DNA from: Thermohalobaculum sp038524325
GTDB lineage: Bacteria; Pseudomonadota; Alphaproteobacteria; Rhodobacterales; Rhodobacteraceae
DNA length: 19,113 nt
Reading direction: 5' to 3'
Assembly (NCBI GenBank): GCA_038524325.1
Contig: JBCBIS010000069.1
Location: 1 to 19,113 of the forward strand
The translations under genes were made by a program, and so were the position numbers. The stretch's first letter is position 1. Each line of letters opens with the position of its first letter. This document shows positions 9,001 through 15,032 of the stretch, one piece after another. A model generated the notes under the pieces. That model saw nothing but the letters and a program-made list of their open reading frames with translations. It did not search any database and was not told the DNA's origin.

Positions 9001-9147
9001 ATGGCGTCGACGCTGCTTGTTCTGTTCGTGGTCCCCGCCTTCTACGCTATTCTCGACGATCTGGGCCTGACCACCCTGGCGCAGGAGCGACGCCGGCTGG
9101 CGCGCGCCGAGGCTGCGCCGCGAGAGGGCGCTGCCTCCGCCTCCTGA
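5998..9147 (+). CDS. RND-family efflux pump, inner-membrane permease
   Basis: At 1049 residues this is the full length for an AcrB/MexB-type proton-driven exporter. It starts with TM1 (IANLLMIGLLAVG). The first periplasmic porter domain follows, then a TM2-TM6 bundle with the proton-relay Asp pair D394-D395 in GLLMDDAIVISESI, a second periplasmic domain, and a TM8-TM12 bundle ending near FVVPAFYAILDDLG. At the position of AcrB Lys940 it has Asn (N931-D932 in VVVNDSILLVNQ), as in a branch of RND pumps whose TM10 reads V-N-D-S; the proton relay is probably arranged differently. It forms a pump with the adaptor encoded just upstream, and an outer-membrane partner must be encoded elsewhere. Detoxification of hydrophobic or amphiphilic compounds is likely but unproven. 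Confidence 0.95.
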   Translation: MIAYFIRHPTIANLLMIGLLAVGATMLPTLQRETFPRVEASRVQVSVAYPGARPETVEEAICQRIEDAIDAVDDVYEISCESVEGSASAVVEMREGGELDRFTDDVKTEVDAINDFPDLVEDIIVKQLGRTDFVASVAVSGAMTRPDLKTYAEQVKRRMQTFGGIPKIEIDGFAERQFRIEILDATLRQVGLSLEDVATTIQRQNVDLPVGSIQARDGELLLRFADERRTIEDLRQLIVVSNEEGGQIRLGDIARIDDRFEREEVKILFDGAPAAFLSVTKSASDDLLTVVERIEAFLAEERQRAPPGVHFTLVRSPAEVVQDRLSLLVDNGLVGLALVALTMWLFFGARYAFWISAGLPVAFVGGIAAMVILGYSLNMLTMVGLLIVVGLLMDDAIVISESIASKREAGAAPMEAAVSGVQEVAPGVISSFCTTLCIFGSLAFLEGDIGQVLRVVPVVMLAVLVVSLIEAFLILPNHLGHALAAEGAGRGPVQKRVEAGVTWIRDNIAVAFARRSVRHRYLTMGCAVGALILAVAAIAGGALKFSAFPEIDGDTVEARILLPQGTPLWRTEAVVADVIAAVDQIDETLSPEQPDGQALVRHRTVRFNENEDANETGTHVATVSLDLLSSEQRTIDNESFFALWREKTGVQADVISLKFTEPSVGPAGRAIDIRLFGTDLEELRAASAELKQWLRNYVGVVDVLDDLRLGKPEITFQINEEGLILGLRAQDVADQLRAAFFGSTVDEIQVDTESYEIDARLAGIDRDDVATLDNFVIVTPSGALAPLSSVATIERDRGFARINRVQKQRTVTIQGDVDTRLANANEVVNDTMQRFVPALLERYPGVSLGLEGQNAEASKTQASMVSGFLLGLVGVFLVLSFQFRSYVEPVVVMVLIPFAFIGAVVGHIVMGVDFSMPSMLGFAALAGVVVNDSILLVNQIKHHHGPGATVAEVAPNATRARFRAILLTSLTTVAGLLPLLTETSLQAQVLIPLVTSLSFGLMASTLLVLFVVPAFYAILDDLGLTTLAQERRRLARAEAAPREGAASAS

Positions 9148-9326
9148 GACCCGTCAAGACAGAGCCATCCAGACGGGGAGATCTTTGCCCGCAACCCGTT
9201 ATGCGCGGGATGTCCATCGGAATGCGCTCACATCTGGACAGCTCATGATGTTACATTGTAACGAATTCGGAATAGTGAGAATCTGGATGGCCCCTCACTG
9301 TAGCGGCCCAACAGAGCGGAGGCAGT
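9148..9326. other. Intergenic region carrying the metal-operon promoter
   Basis: 179 bp between the RND pump and the DUF1826 gene. Early in it, CCCGTC (9150-9155) and GACGGG (9172-9177) form a 6-bp stem with a 16-nt loop, a weak candidate terminator. The stretch 9245-9285 is markedly AT-rich and contains the palindrome annotated separately. A -35-like TGGACA lies at 9235-9240, but no good -10 follows at the right spacing. Confidence 0.5.
9250..9262. promoter_or_regulatory. Zur-like palindromic operator candidate
   Basis: GTTACA-T-TGTAAC is a perfect 13-bp inverted repeat. In context, TGTTACATTGTAACG resembles the Zur core TGTTATAnTATAACA known from proteobacteria, differing at both C/G positions and the last base. 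It ends 64 bp before the DUF1826 start, in an operon whose COG0523 member belongs to a family often under zinc control. Zur control is inferred. Confidence 0.5.
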
Positions 9327-9956
9327 ATGAACCTGGTGCGCGAGATCGTGCAGGACCCGATCGTTGCAACCTCTGAAACAGCGCCGGAGTTGGCGGCCAT
9401 CGAAGACGGCGAGCGTGCCGCCGCGATCTGGCGCCGTCAACGTCCGAGCGCGGATCAAGAGTGGCTCGACCGGCTGGACCCCTCGCAGCTGCCAGCAACG
9501 CGGGAAGTGGTCAAACTCGATGCCATCGAGGCGGCCGTCACCCGTGCGTGCGTGCGGGCTGAAACGCCGGATTGCGCCGCCCGGGCTCGTCTGGTCGAGG
9601 ATGTTGTGATGCTGGCGGGCACGTTCTCGGCCCTGCTGCCCTCGCCCTATCTCCGACTGCGTCTCGATGTCGTGCAGTCCAATGCGTGCCGGAAGTTCCA
9701 TATCGATGCGGTCCGGGCCCGTTTGATCTGCACCTATCGGGGGACCGGGACGCAATACGGCGTGGCGATGGATGGCGACGATCCGCAGGAGATCTTTACG
9801 GTGCCGACCGGCGCCCCCATCGTGCTGAAAGGCACGCTCTGGCCCGGCGCCAGAGAGACCGGGATGCTGCACCGCTCGCCGCCCATCGCGGGGACCGGCG
9901 AGACACGGCTGATGCTGGTGCTCGACCCGATCTTCGATCTGGAGGACGCCGATTGA
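9327..9956 (+). CDS. DUF1826 domain protein, first gene of the metal operon
   Basis: A 209-residue, probably cytosolic protein without a signal peptide. The DUF1826 hallmark is present: CRKFHIDAVRARLICTYRG (121-139) followed by a Gly-Thr-rich turn, and LHRSPPIAGTGETRLMLVLD near the end. The invariant-looking residues H125, D127, H182 and R194 have the order and spacing of the H-x-D...H...R set of 2-oxoglutarate/Fe(II) oxygenases; this is my inference and not an established activity. GGAGG (9318-9322) precedes the ATG. The stop overlaps the next start by one base (TGATG). DUF1826 genes are, to my knowledge, found beside COG0523 metallochaperone genes, as here, so a metal-related role is likely. 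Confidence 0.85.
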   Translation: MNLVREIVQDPIVATSETAPELAAIEDGERAAAIWRRQRPSADQEWLDRLDPSQLPATREVVKLDAIEAAVTRACVRAETPDCAARARLVEDVVMLAGTFSALLPSPYLRLRLDVVQSNACRKFHIDAVRARLICTYRGTGTQYGVAMDGDDPQEIFTVPTGAPIVLKGTLWPGARETGMLHRSPPIAGTGETRLMLVLDPIFDLEDAD

Positions 9957-10246
9957 TGCAGGGCAATCGCGGCAGAACCAGCCTGAAATCCAAGCTGAGG
10001 CGAGAAGACCCGATGCGCGAGTTCGACCGTCTGCCGCCGGTCCTGCGGGGATGGCTCGCCCGTGCGGTTCTGCCTTGGCGTCCGCGTTCGGTGCAGGACG
10101 CATTTCAGCGCGCTTGGAGCAGGACGCGCAGCACGGAATTGGCCCTCGAAGAACTCGACCGGATCGAAATGCGCCTGATCGCCAGGGACTCGCTGCAAAT
10201 CTGGGGGGCGGACCATCCCTGCGCCGCGGGCGAGGCCCGGCCATGA
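9956..10246 (+). CDS. Small basic protein, DUF6525-like
   Basis: A 96-residue Arg-rich protein. It contains LPPVLRGWLARAVLPWRPRS (46-65 counting from the ATG at 9956 is approximate) and an ELALEELDRIEMRLIARDSL helix. This pattern resembles the small DUF6525 proteins I associate with COG0523 neighbours in Rhodobacterales; the assignment is from memory. There is no signal peptide, membrane segment or Cys cluster. The start overlaps the DUF1826 stop (TGATG) and the stop overlaps the COG0523 start (ATGA), so its synthesis is coupled to both. A second in-frame ATG at 10013 would give a shorter product. The function is unknown; the double coupling suggests a fixed stoichiometry with the chaperone. 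Confidence 0.72.
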   Translation: MQGNRGRTSLKSKLRREDPMREFDRLPPVLRGWLARAVLPWRPRSVQDAFQRAWSRTRSTELALEELDRIEMRLIARDSLQIWGADHPCAAGEARP

Positions 10247-11349
10247 CCCGTATCCCCGTCACCCTGCTGACCGGGTTCCTTGGCGCGGGCAAGACGACGC
10301 TGCTGAACCGGCTGATCGCCGAGCCCGGGTTCGGCGATACCGCGGTGATCGTCAATGAATTCGGTGAGGCGGGGGTCGACGGGGCGCTGGTCGCCCAGGC
10401 GGATGAGCGGGCCTTTGCCATGTCGGTCGGCTGCCTCTGCTGCACCGTGTCGGGCGATGTCCGCCTGACCCTGCTGCGGCTCTTGGAGGAGGCGGAGCGC
10501 GGTGAAGGGCCCAGCTTTGACCGCGTGGTGATCGAGACGACCGGGGTCGCCGATCCGCTGCCCCTGATCCAGACCTTCATGACCAGCGAGGAGATCCTCG
10601 GCAGATTTACCCTGAACGGCATCGTGACCCTGGTCGACACGATCAACGGCGCCGAGGCGATCGACCGTTTCCCCGAAGCGCAGCGCCAGGCGGCGGTCGC
10701 CGATCTGATCGTGATCACCAAGAGCGAACTGGCGCGTGACCCGGCCTCAAAACGCGAACTCGACGATCTGCGTCGGCGGCTTCGCGCGCAAAATCCCAAT
10801 GCCCGCCTACGCGATGTGAACGATGTGGGGGCCGAGACCGTTTTCTCCCTGGCCGCGTTCGACCCGGCGGGCCGGCCGCCCGACGTGGCCGAGTGGCTGA
10901 GATTCGACCAAGGCTCTGACCACGCGCATCACCACCACCCGCATCACCACCACCCGCATCACCACGGCCACCATCATCACCATGATGTCAACGCGCATGG
11001 CGATACAGCCTCGGCCTTCTGCTTCTCGGCCAATGGGCCGGTCGATCCCTCTGCCCTGAACGATGCGATCCACGGGCTGCAGGCGCGCTTTGGCGCCGAT
11101 CTGCTGCGGATGAAGGGCCTGGTCGAGTTGCAAGGACATCCGGGTGCCCCATGCGTCCTGCATGTGGTCGGCCACCTGGCGAGCCCGCTGAAGATTTTGG
11201 ACGGCTGGCCCGATGGCGTCTCGGAGACGCGCATTGTCATGATAGTGAGTGGTTCCGATCGTAAAGAGGCTGCCACGATGTTAAAGAGTTCCCTGCCGGA
11301 ACTGACCGCCTTCGACCCGAAGATGACCCCAATGGAAGTCGTCGCCTGA
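10243..11349 (+). CDS. COG0523/CobW-family metallochaperone GTPase with His-rich loop
   Basis: A 368-residue G3E GTPase. Walker A is GFLGAGKTT (11-19), the family metal-binding motif is GCLCC (63-67), and an IETTG switch (97-101) and TKSE (159-162, in place of NKxD) follow. A loop at residues 226-252 contains 18 His. The C-terminal CobW domain begins near 260 (a SAFCFSANGPVD segment). The family couples GTP binding and hydrolysis to insertion or delivery of Zn, Co, Ni or Fe. Neighbours and the Zur-like site favour zinc, but cobalt cannot be excluded. The ATG at 10243 is preferred over longer in-frame extensions because it starts exactly at the conserved TRIPVTLLTGF beta-strand and overlaps the upstream stop. 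The stop overlaps the DUF1007 start (TGATG). Confidence 0.95.
   Translation: MTRIPVTLLTGFLGAGKTTLLNRLIAEPGFGDTAVIVNEFGEAGVDGALVAQADERAFAMSVGCLCCTVSGDVRLTLLRLLEEAERGEGPSFDRVVIETTGVADPLPLIQTFMTSEEILGRFTLNGIVTLVDTINGAEAIDRFPEAQRQAAVADLIVITKSELARDPASKRELDDLRRRLRAQNPNARLRDVNDVGAETVFSLAAFDPAGRPPDVAEWLRFDQGSDHAHHHHPHHHHPHHHGHHHHHDVNAHGDTASAFCFSANGPVDPSALNDAIHGLQARFGADLLRMKGLVELQGHPGAPCVLHVVGHLASPLKILDGWPDGVSETRIVMIVSGSDRKEAATMLKSSLPELTAFDPKMTPMEVVA
10926..10970 (+). repeat. 15-bp tandem repeat encoding the His-rich loop
   Basis: GCATCACCACCACCC occurs at 10926-10940 and again, identically, at 10941-10955. A third, diverging copy (GCATCACCACGGCCA) lies at 10956-10970. Each unit is five codons, so gain or loss of units keeps the frame and changes the number of His in the chaperone loop. 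Confidence 0.85.
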
Positions 11350-12026
11350 TGATCTCTCGCCCTGCGCGAACACTGTGCCGATTGCTCTGCTTTGCCACGC
11401 TGATCTCGCTTGGCGGCCTGCGGACGGCCGCGGCCCATCCCCATGTCTTCGTCGAGGGCGGGGTGAGTTTCGTCCTCGACGAGGAACAGCGGCTGACCGC
11501 GCTTGAGGTCACCTGGCACTACGACCTGTTCGAGACGCTCTTTGTTCTCAGCAGCATAAAGGTCACGCCACAACCGGATGGCGGCTTGACCCCGGAGGAC
11601 CGCCAGAAAATCAGCGATTTCATGACCGATTGGCCGCCCGAATACAAAGGCTCGGCCCATCTCAGCCATGTCGGCGAAGACCTGGAACTGGTCCGACCGT
11701 CGCAGATGGAGGTTGCGCTGATCGACGGCAAGCTCGTCATGCGCTTCGAGCGTGATCTCGCCGACCCGATCTCGATGCCCGGTCAGGTTGCCGAGGTCGG
11801 CTTCTACGAGTCGACCTATTACTACGCGTTCACGGTGACCGAGCCCACAGGGGTGTTGGGGTCTGGCAAGGACAGTCCTTGCTCCGCCCGGGTCATCCCC
11901 TTCGACCCGAATGCCGATCTCGAGGCGCTGCAAGTATCGCTCTTCGACCTCGGACGTGAAGACATCCCCGAGGAGCCGAATGTCGGCGCCCTCTTTGCCG
12001 ACAGGATCGAGCTGGCATGCGACTAG
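11349..12026 (+). CDS. DUF1007 family periplasmic protein of a metal transport pair
   Basis: 225 residues. A signal peptide (LCRLLCFATLISLGGLRTAAA, about residues 9-29) is followed at once by the family's N-terminal HPHVFVEGG motif. The predicted mature N-terminus, with His30 and His32, could form a metal-binding amino-terminal site, which is inference. The rest is a beta-rich domain with TWHYDLFETLFVL and ESTYYYAFTV segments. DUF1007 (COG3683) genes typically sit directly before a NicO/RcnA permease, exactly as here, and the product probably works with that permease in the periplasm. The next gene overlaps it by 10 bp. The transported metal is not established. Confidence 0.9.
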   Translation: MISRPARTLCRLLCFATLISLGGLRTAAAHPHVFVEGGVSFVLDEEQRLTALEVTWHYDLFETLFVLSSIKVTPQPDGGLTPEDRQKISDFMTDWPPEYKGSAHLSHVGEDLELVRPSQMEVALIDGKLVMRFERDLADPISMPGQVAEVGFYESTYYYAFTVTEPTGVLGSGKDSPCSARVIPFDPNADLEALQVSLFDLGREDIPEEPNVGALFADRIELACD

Positions 12027-12955
12027 GACTTCCCCTCATCCTTCTTGCGGTCGTCGCCGCAGCCGTGGTTATCGCGGAAGCGTGGTTCCCGTCTCTGGCG
12101 GTTTGGGCGATCGAGCAGCAGCGTGCGTTCCAGAACGAGATCGCCCGCGCCGTCTATGCCCTGCGCGCGGCCGAGCCGGGCGCGCTGGTCGCCCTGATGT
12201 CGGCGGCGGCGGCCTATGGCTTTGTGCATGCGGTCGGACCGGGGCATGGAAAATATCTGATCGGGGGTGTCGGTCTGGGCTCGCGCGTCTCTTCCGGCCG
12301 GCTGGTCGGGATCGGGATGGCCTCGAGCCTGGCGCAGGCGGCTTGGGCGATCGTTCTGGTCTATGGCGGTCTGTGGCTGCTGCGAGTATCGGCGCAGCAA
12401 TTGACCGCGATCACCGAAGATATCCTGGCCCCGATCAGCTATCTGGCGATCGGCGCGATTGGGGCGCTGCTGTTATGGCGCGGCACAAGCGGCCTGTCCC
12501 GGGCGGTTCAGCAACGTGACACGCATGTCCACTCGCATTCGCACGATCATGGGCATGGGCATGGGCATGCGGAATCGTCCTGTGGCTGCCCTGCTCATCG
12601 GCTCGACCCGGCTCAGATTGCCGGTCTCACCAGCTTTCGAGAGGTGCTCGCCCTGATCCTCAGCGTTGCCGTGCGGCCCTGTACCGGCGCGGTACTGCTG
12701 CTGATCATCGCATGGCAACTGGACCTCCTGCTGGCGGGGGCGGTGGCTGTCGTTGCGATGGGTTTGGGGACAGGTGCCCTGGTCAGCTTGGTTGCAGTCT
12801 CCAGCGTGACGCTGCGCGGGTTCGCTCAGGTGACGGCGAGGAATACCGGCATCGCGACCATGACCGCCCCGTGCCTGCAACTGATCGCCGGTGGCCTTAT
12901 CATCTGGCTCTGCGTTTCCTTCCTGCGCCTCCAGGGCTTCGGCGGCTTCGCCTGA
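12017..12955 (+). CDS. NicO/RcnA-type nickel/cobalt transporter permease
   Basis: A 312-residue polytopic membrane protein. A first TM (residues about 4-22) precedes a helix with the signature HAVGPGHGK (71-79). Further TMs follow, then a loop at 168-194 with alternating His (H170, 172, 174, 176, 178, 180, 182, 184) and C189, C191 and H194. Next come the second signature RPCTGA (220-225) and two or three more TMs. The NicO family includes the nickel/cobalt exporter RcnA, but members with a DUF1007 partner have also been proposed as importers, so direction is open. Its place at the end of a chaperone operon with a Zur-like site hints at zinc or at metal redistribution. The start overlaps the DUF1007 stop. 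Confidence 0.9.
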   Translation: MRLGLPLILLAVVAAAVVIAEAWFPSLAVWAIEQQRAFQNEIARAVYALRAAEPGALVALMSAAAAYGFVHAVGPGHGKYLIGGVGLGSRVSSGRLVGIGMASSLAQAAWAIVLVYGGLWLLRVSAQQLTAITEDILAPISYLAIGAIGALLLWRGTSGLSRAVQQRDTHVHSHSHDHGHGHGHAESSCGCPAHRLDPAQIAGLTSFREVLALILSVAVRPCTGAVLLLIIAWQLDLLLAGAVAVVAMGLGTGALVSLVAVSSVTLRGFAQVTARNTGIATMTAPCLQLIAGGLIIWLCVSFLRLQGFGGFA

Positions 12956-13059
12956 CGGTCCGCCCGCCCTTCACCTGAGGACGTCGCAATGGGTTGTCTG
13001 CGCCTTGGGTTTCGGTCTGAGAGACATGCGCGTGCCCGGTCGTCTTCCCGCTCAGCCGA
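12956..13059. other. Convergent intergenic gap between the metal operon and the caspase-like gene
   Basis: 104 bp with no gene. The clearest structure is CCGATC-AAC-GATCGG (13056-13070), a perfect 6-bp hairpin that spans the caspase-like stop codon. It has no T-run, and its role as a terminator is doubtful. Confidence 0.4.
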
Positions 13060-14214
13060 TCAACGATCGGGACGCACATAGACAGTCATCGCACCGCAGC
13101 CGAACAGATCCGGGTGGCGTGAGCGGGAATAGACCGGGTCCTCCCGCCCCGGCGCGATGTCAGACAGCCGCGCCTGCACCGGGCGGCCGCGCTCCACCGC
13201 CGAGACCGGGACAATGGTGATCTCGACCCCCTCGGGCCCCTGGCGCGCCTCGAGTTCGAGCGCAACACTCCGGGCACCGTCGATGGGGTTGAGCCGACGC
13301 CGCGCCTCCAGCAGCGTGGCCACGCGGACCGGGGCATACCGGTAGAGCGTGCTGCATCCCCGCGCGCCGCCGCCCCAACGCCCGGGATTGAAAGTGACCG
13401 AGATCGACAGTCGAGAAGGCGCAGGTCCATCGCCCGAAGGATCCGCGGCAGCCGCCCCGGGCTGGATAAAAACCGCACGCTCCAGCGAGGAGCTTTCCCA
13501 GGGGACCTGCAGACCAGCCGTCGCGGCCACCACCTCATCACGCACCTGCGCAAAGATCTCCTCGACATCGAGCCCACCCGTGCGGATCGCCCGGGCCAGA
13601 GCAGCCGTGTAGGGACTGTTCTCGCCGATCCCGTCCAGAGCGACATCGCCCGGACCCGTTGCATAGGCGATCAGATTGCTGTTCTGAGCCGTCATGCGCG
13701 CCAGCCCATCGCCAATTTCGGGGATCGCTCCCGCGCCCTTGCCATCGAAAGGGTTGTCGCGGCACGCGTCGAGAACCATCACGCTGGTGACCCCGGGCGC
13801 CTCGATCTGCTCAAGCACCCATTCTGCGGACACGGTTTCGCGCGCGATATCGGCCTCTGAGCGGATCTGGACATCAATGGGCACGAGATAGTTGAAGCCG
13901 TCGCTCCGCACCCCGTGCCCCGCGAAATAAAACAGCGCGAGCGACCCTGAGGGCGCCGCGCGCAGCTTGGTGCCAAACCGCTCAACCGCCCGGCGCATCG
14001 CGGTCTGGTCGGCTTCGGCAAGCACCGTGACGTCGAACCCCTCCGCTCGCAGCGTCCGCGCCATTAACTGCGCATCGTTCACGGGGTTGTCGAGCGCTGC
14101 AACATTGCGATAGCCGGCATTGCCGATGACAAGGGCCATCCGCTCCTCCGCAACCGAGGGCGTTGTGGCCAGCAGAGCGAGGGTCAGGCAAATCAGTGGG
14201 ATGAGGCGCGACAT
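13060..14214 (-). CDS. Exported caspase-like protein (peptidase C14 / metacaspase fold)
   Basis: 384 residues. A signal peptide (residues 1-22, MSRLIPLICLTLALLA then TTPSVA) is followed by a C14 p20 domain at about 25-252: MALVIGNAGYRN, the catalytic His in FYFAGHGVRSDG (H100) and the catalytic Cys in VLDACRDNPF (C151). Both catalytic residues are intact. A Pro/Ala/Gly linker (253-267) joins a beta-rich C-terminal domain (268-384) that I do not recognise; it carries two Cys (C287, C373) that could pair in the periplasm. CAGGAG precedes the ATG (14226-14231). Such enzymes cleave after Arg or Lys in characterised metacaspases. Its target here is unknown. The gene is convergent with the metal operon. 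Confidence 0.9.
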   Translation of the reverse strand: MSRLIPLICLTLALLATTPSVAEERMALVIGNAGYRNVAALDNPVNDAQLMARTLRAEGFDVTVLAEADQTAMRRAVERFGTKLRAAPSGSLALFYFAGHGVRSDGFNYLVPIDVQIRSEADIARETVSAEWVLEQIEAPGVTSVMVLDACRDNPFDGKGAGAIPEIGDGLARMTAQNSNLIAYATGPGDVALDGIGENSPYTAALARAIRTGGLDVEEIFAQVRDEVVAATAGLQVPWESSSLERAVFIQPGAAAADPSGDGPAPSRLSISVTFNPGRWGGGARGCSTLYRYAPVRVATLLEARRRLNPIDGARSVALELEARQGPEGVEITIVPVSAVERGRPVQARLSDIAPGREDPVYSRSRHPDLFGCGAMTVYVRPDR

Positions 14215-14293
14215 GGGGAAACTCCTGTTGTTCAGAAGTGGGTGTCACCCGGGATCGAATTGGTTCAATGCATCCACACTTGACGGCGATCAT
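14215..14293. other. Upstream region of the caspase-like gene
   Basis: It contains the CAGGAG ribosome-binding site and, on the minus strand, a TTGAAC hexamer about 50 nt before the start codon, but no convincing -10 at 17 bp. No other structure is seen apart from a short ATTG-GTT-CAAT palindrome. Confidence 0.4.
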
Positions 14294-14576
14294 TCATTCC
14301 GCAGCCGGAACGCCTCTGGCGGAGGCGGCGATATACGCCACCAAGGGCCGCATATTGTCTGGTGTTCCCGCCACCTCCCACTCGAGCAAGGCGATCGGCG
14401 CCACTTCCTGTTCCATCAGCCGGGCCAGAGCGGAGCGGTCCGAGACGGGCGCCTTCGCTTTGAGGCGCAGGAAACCCTCGACATGGCCCGGGAAGGCCAC
14501 GCGTCTTTGCGATCAGAACGGCCGAATTCCCCGGCCCGGCCGCCGCTTCGTCTAATCCAAGTTGGTGGAGTGTTTC
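14294..14576 (-). pseudogene. Probable gene fragment with a frameshift, family not recognised
   Basis: From a GTG at 14500 to a stop at 14294, a 68-codon frame has strong GC3 bias and natural composition (VAFPGHVEGFLRLKAKAP, then ALLEWEVAGTPDNMRPLVAY). An in-frame TGA lies five codons upstream and no good ribosome-binding site precedes the GTG. A protein-like stretch in another frame of the same strand leads into it (LHQLGLDEAAAGPGNSAVLI, about 14576-14500), so joining the two requires one frameshift near 14500. This looks like the C-terminal end of a decayed gene, though a short real gene cannot be excluded. The rest of the gap up to 14661 has only a weak 5-bp hairpin at 14627-14641. Confidence 0.45.
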
Positions 14577-14661
14577 GTTTGGCCAGGGATTTGAGAACCG
14601 CTGCGACTAACGATGTTTCTCGGGTTTGACGAGGAACGTCACCTTCCCCCTCATCGAGATG

Positions 14662-15012
14662 CTAGTTGGAGGAGGCATCTGTCCCGAAGTTTTCGGTCGC
14701 ACCCGCCTCGGCAATGGAGAGTGCTTCTTCGAGCATAGTCTTTGCCGCATCCAGATCGCCCTCGCCGCAGGTTGCAAAGGCTTGGTCCATCATCTCTTGC
14801 GACTTTTGGGCGGCGTCTTGCGTGGCACGGGGGATCTGCAGACGGATCCGAGCGCGCAGCATCAAGGCATCGACATCGTCGCACTGATCGATCAGGGCCT
14901 GAAAGGTCTCTTCCGTGTTCGTGCTGGCCTCGTTGCCAGCTTGTTGCTGTTGCGCCAGGGAGAGGCCCGGAAACAGGGAAAGACAAAGGGTGATGATGAG
15001 GGTGCGAAACAT
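14662..15012 (-). CDS. Small exported protein at the end of the phn operon
   Basis: 116 residues. A clear signal peptide (MFRTLIITLCLSLFPGLSLA, 1-20) precedes a Gln/Asn-rich mature start and a helical, acidic body. The body has two Cys (C44 in IDQCDDVDA, C82 in ATCGEGD), a possible disulfide. The pattern of paired helices (IDQCDDVDALMLRARIRL; GDLDAAKTMLEEALSIAE) resembles a single tetratricopeptide-like hairpin, but I do not assign a family. An ATG at 15024 is in frame, but GGAG sits 6 nt before the ATG at 15012, which also begins the signal peptide, so the latter is chosen. It starts 20 nt after the long phnE stop on the same strand, implying co-transcription. Its role is unknown. Confidence 0.75.
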   Translation of the reverse strand: MFRTLIITLCLSLFPGLSLAQQQQAGNEASTNTEETFQALIDQCDDVDALMLRARIRLQIPRATQDAAQKSQEMMDQAFATCGEGDLDAAKTMLEEALSIAEAGATENFGTDASSN

Positions 15013-15032
15013 ATCATGCTCCATGTTGAGGG

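Noticed and set aside
9243..10799. 518-codon minus-strand frame
   Set aside because: Covers DUF1826, the DUF6525-like gene and COG0523 in antisense, with no motif of its own.
12473..12656. Short frames across the His-rich loop of the NicO permease
   Set aside because: Shifted readings of the repetitive CAT/CAC codons; no independent support.
13056..13070. CCGATC-AAC-GATCGG hairpin as a bidirectional terminator
   Set aside because: Only six base pairs, spans a stop codon and has no T-run; left as a remark.
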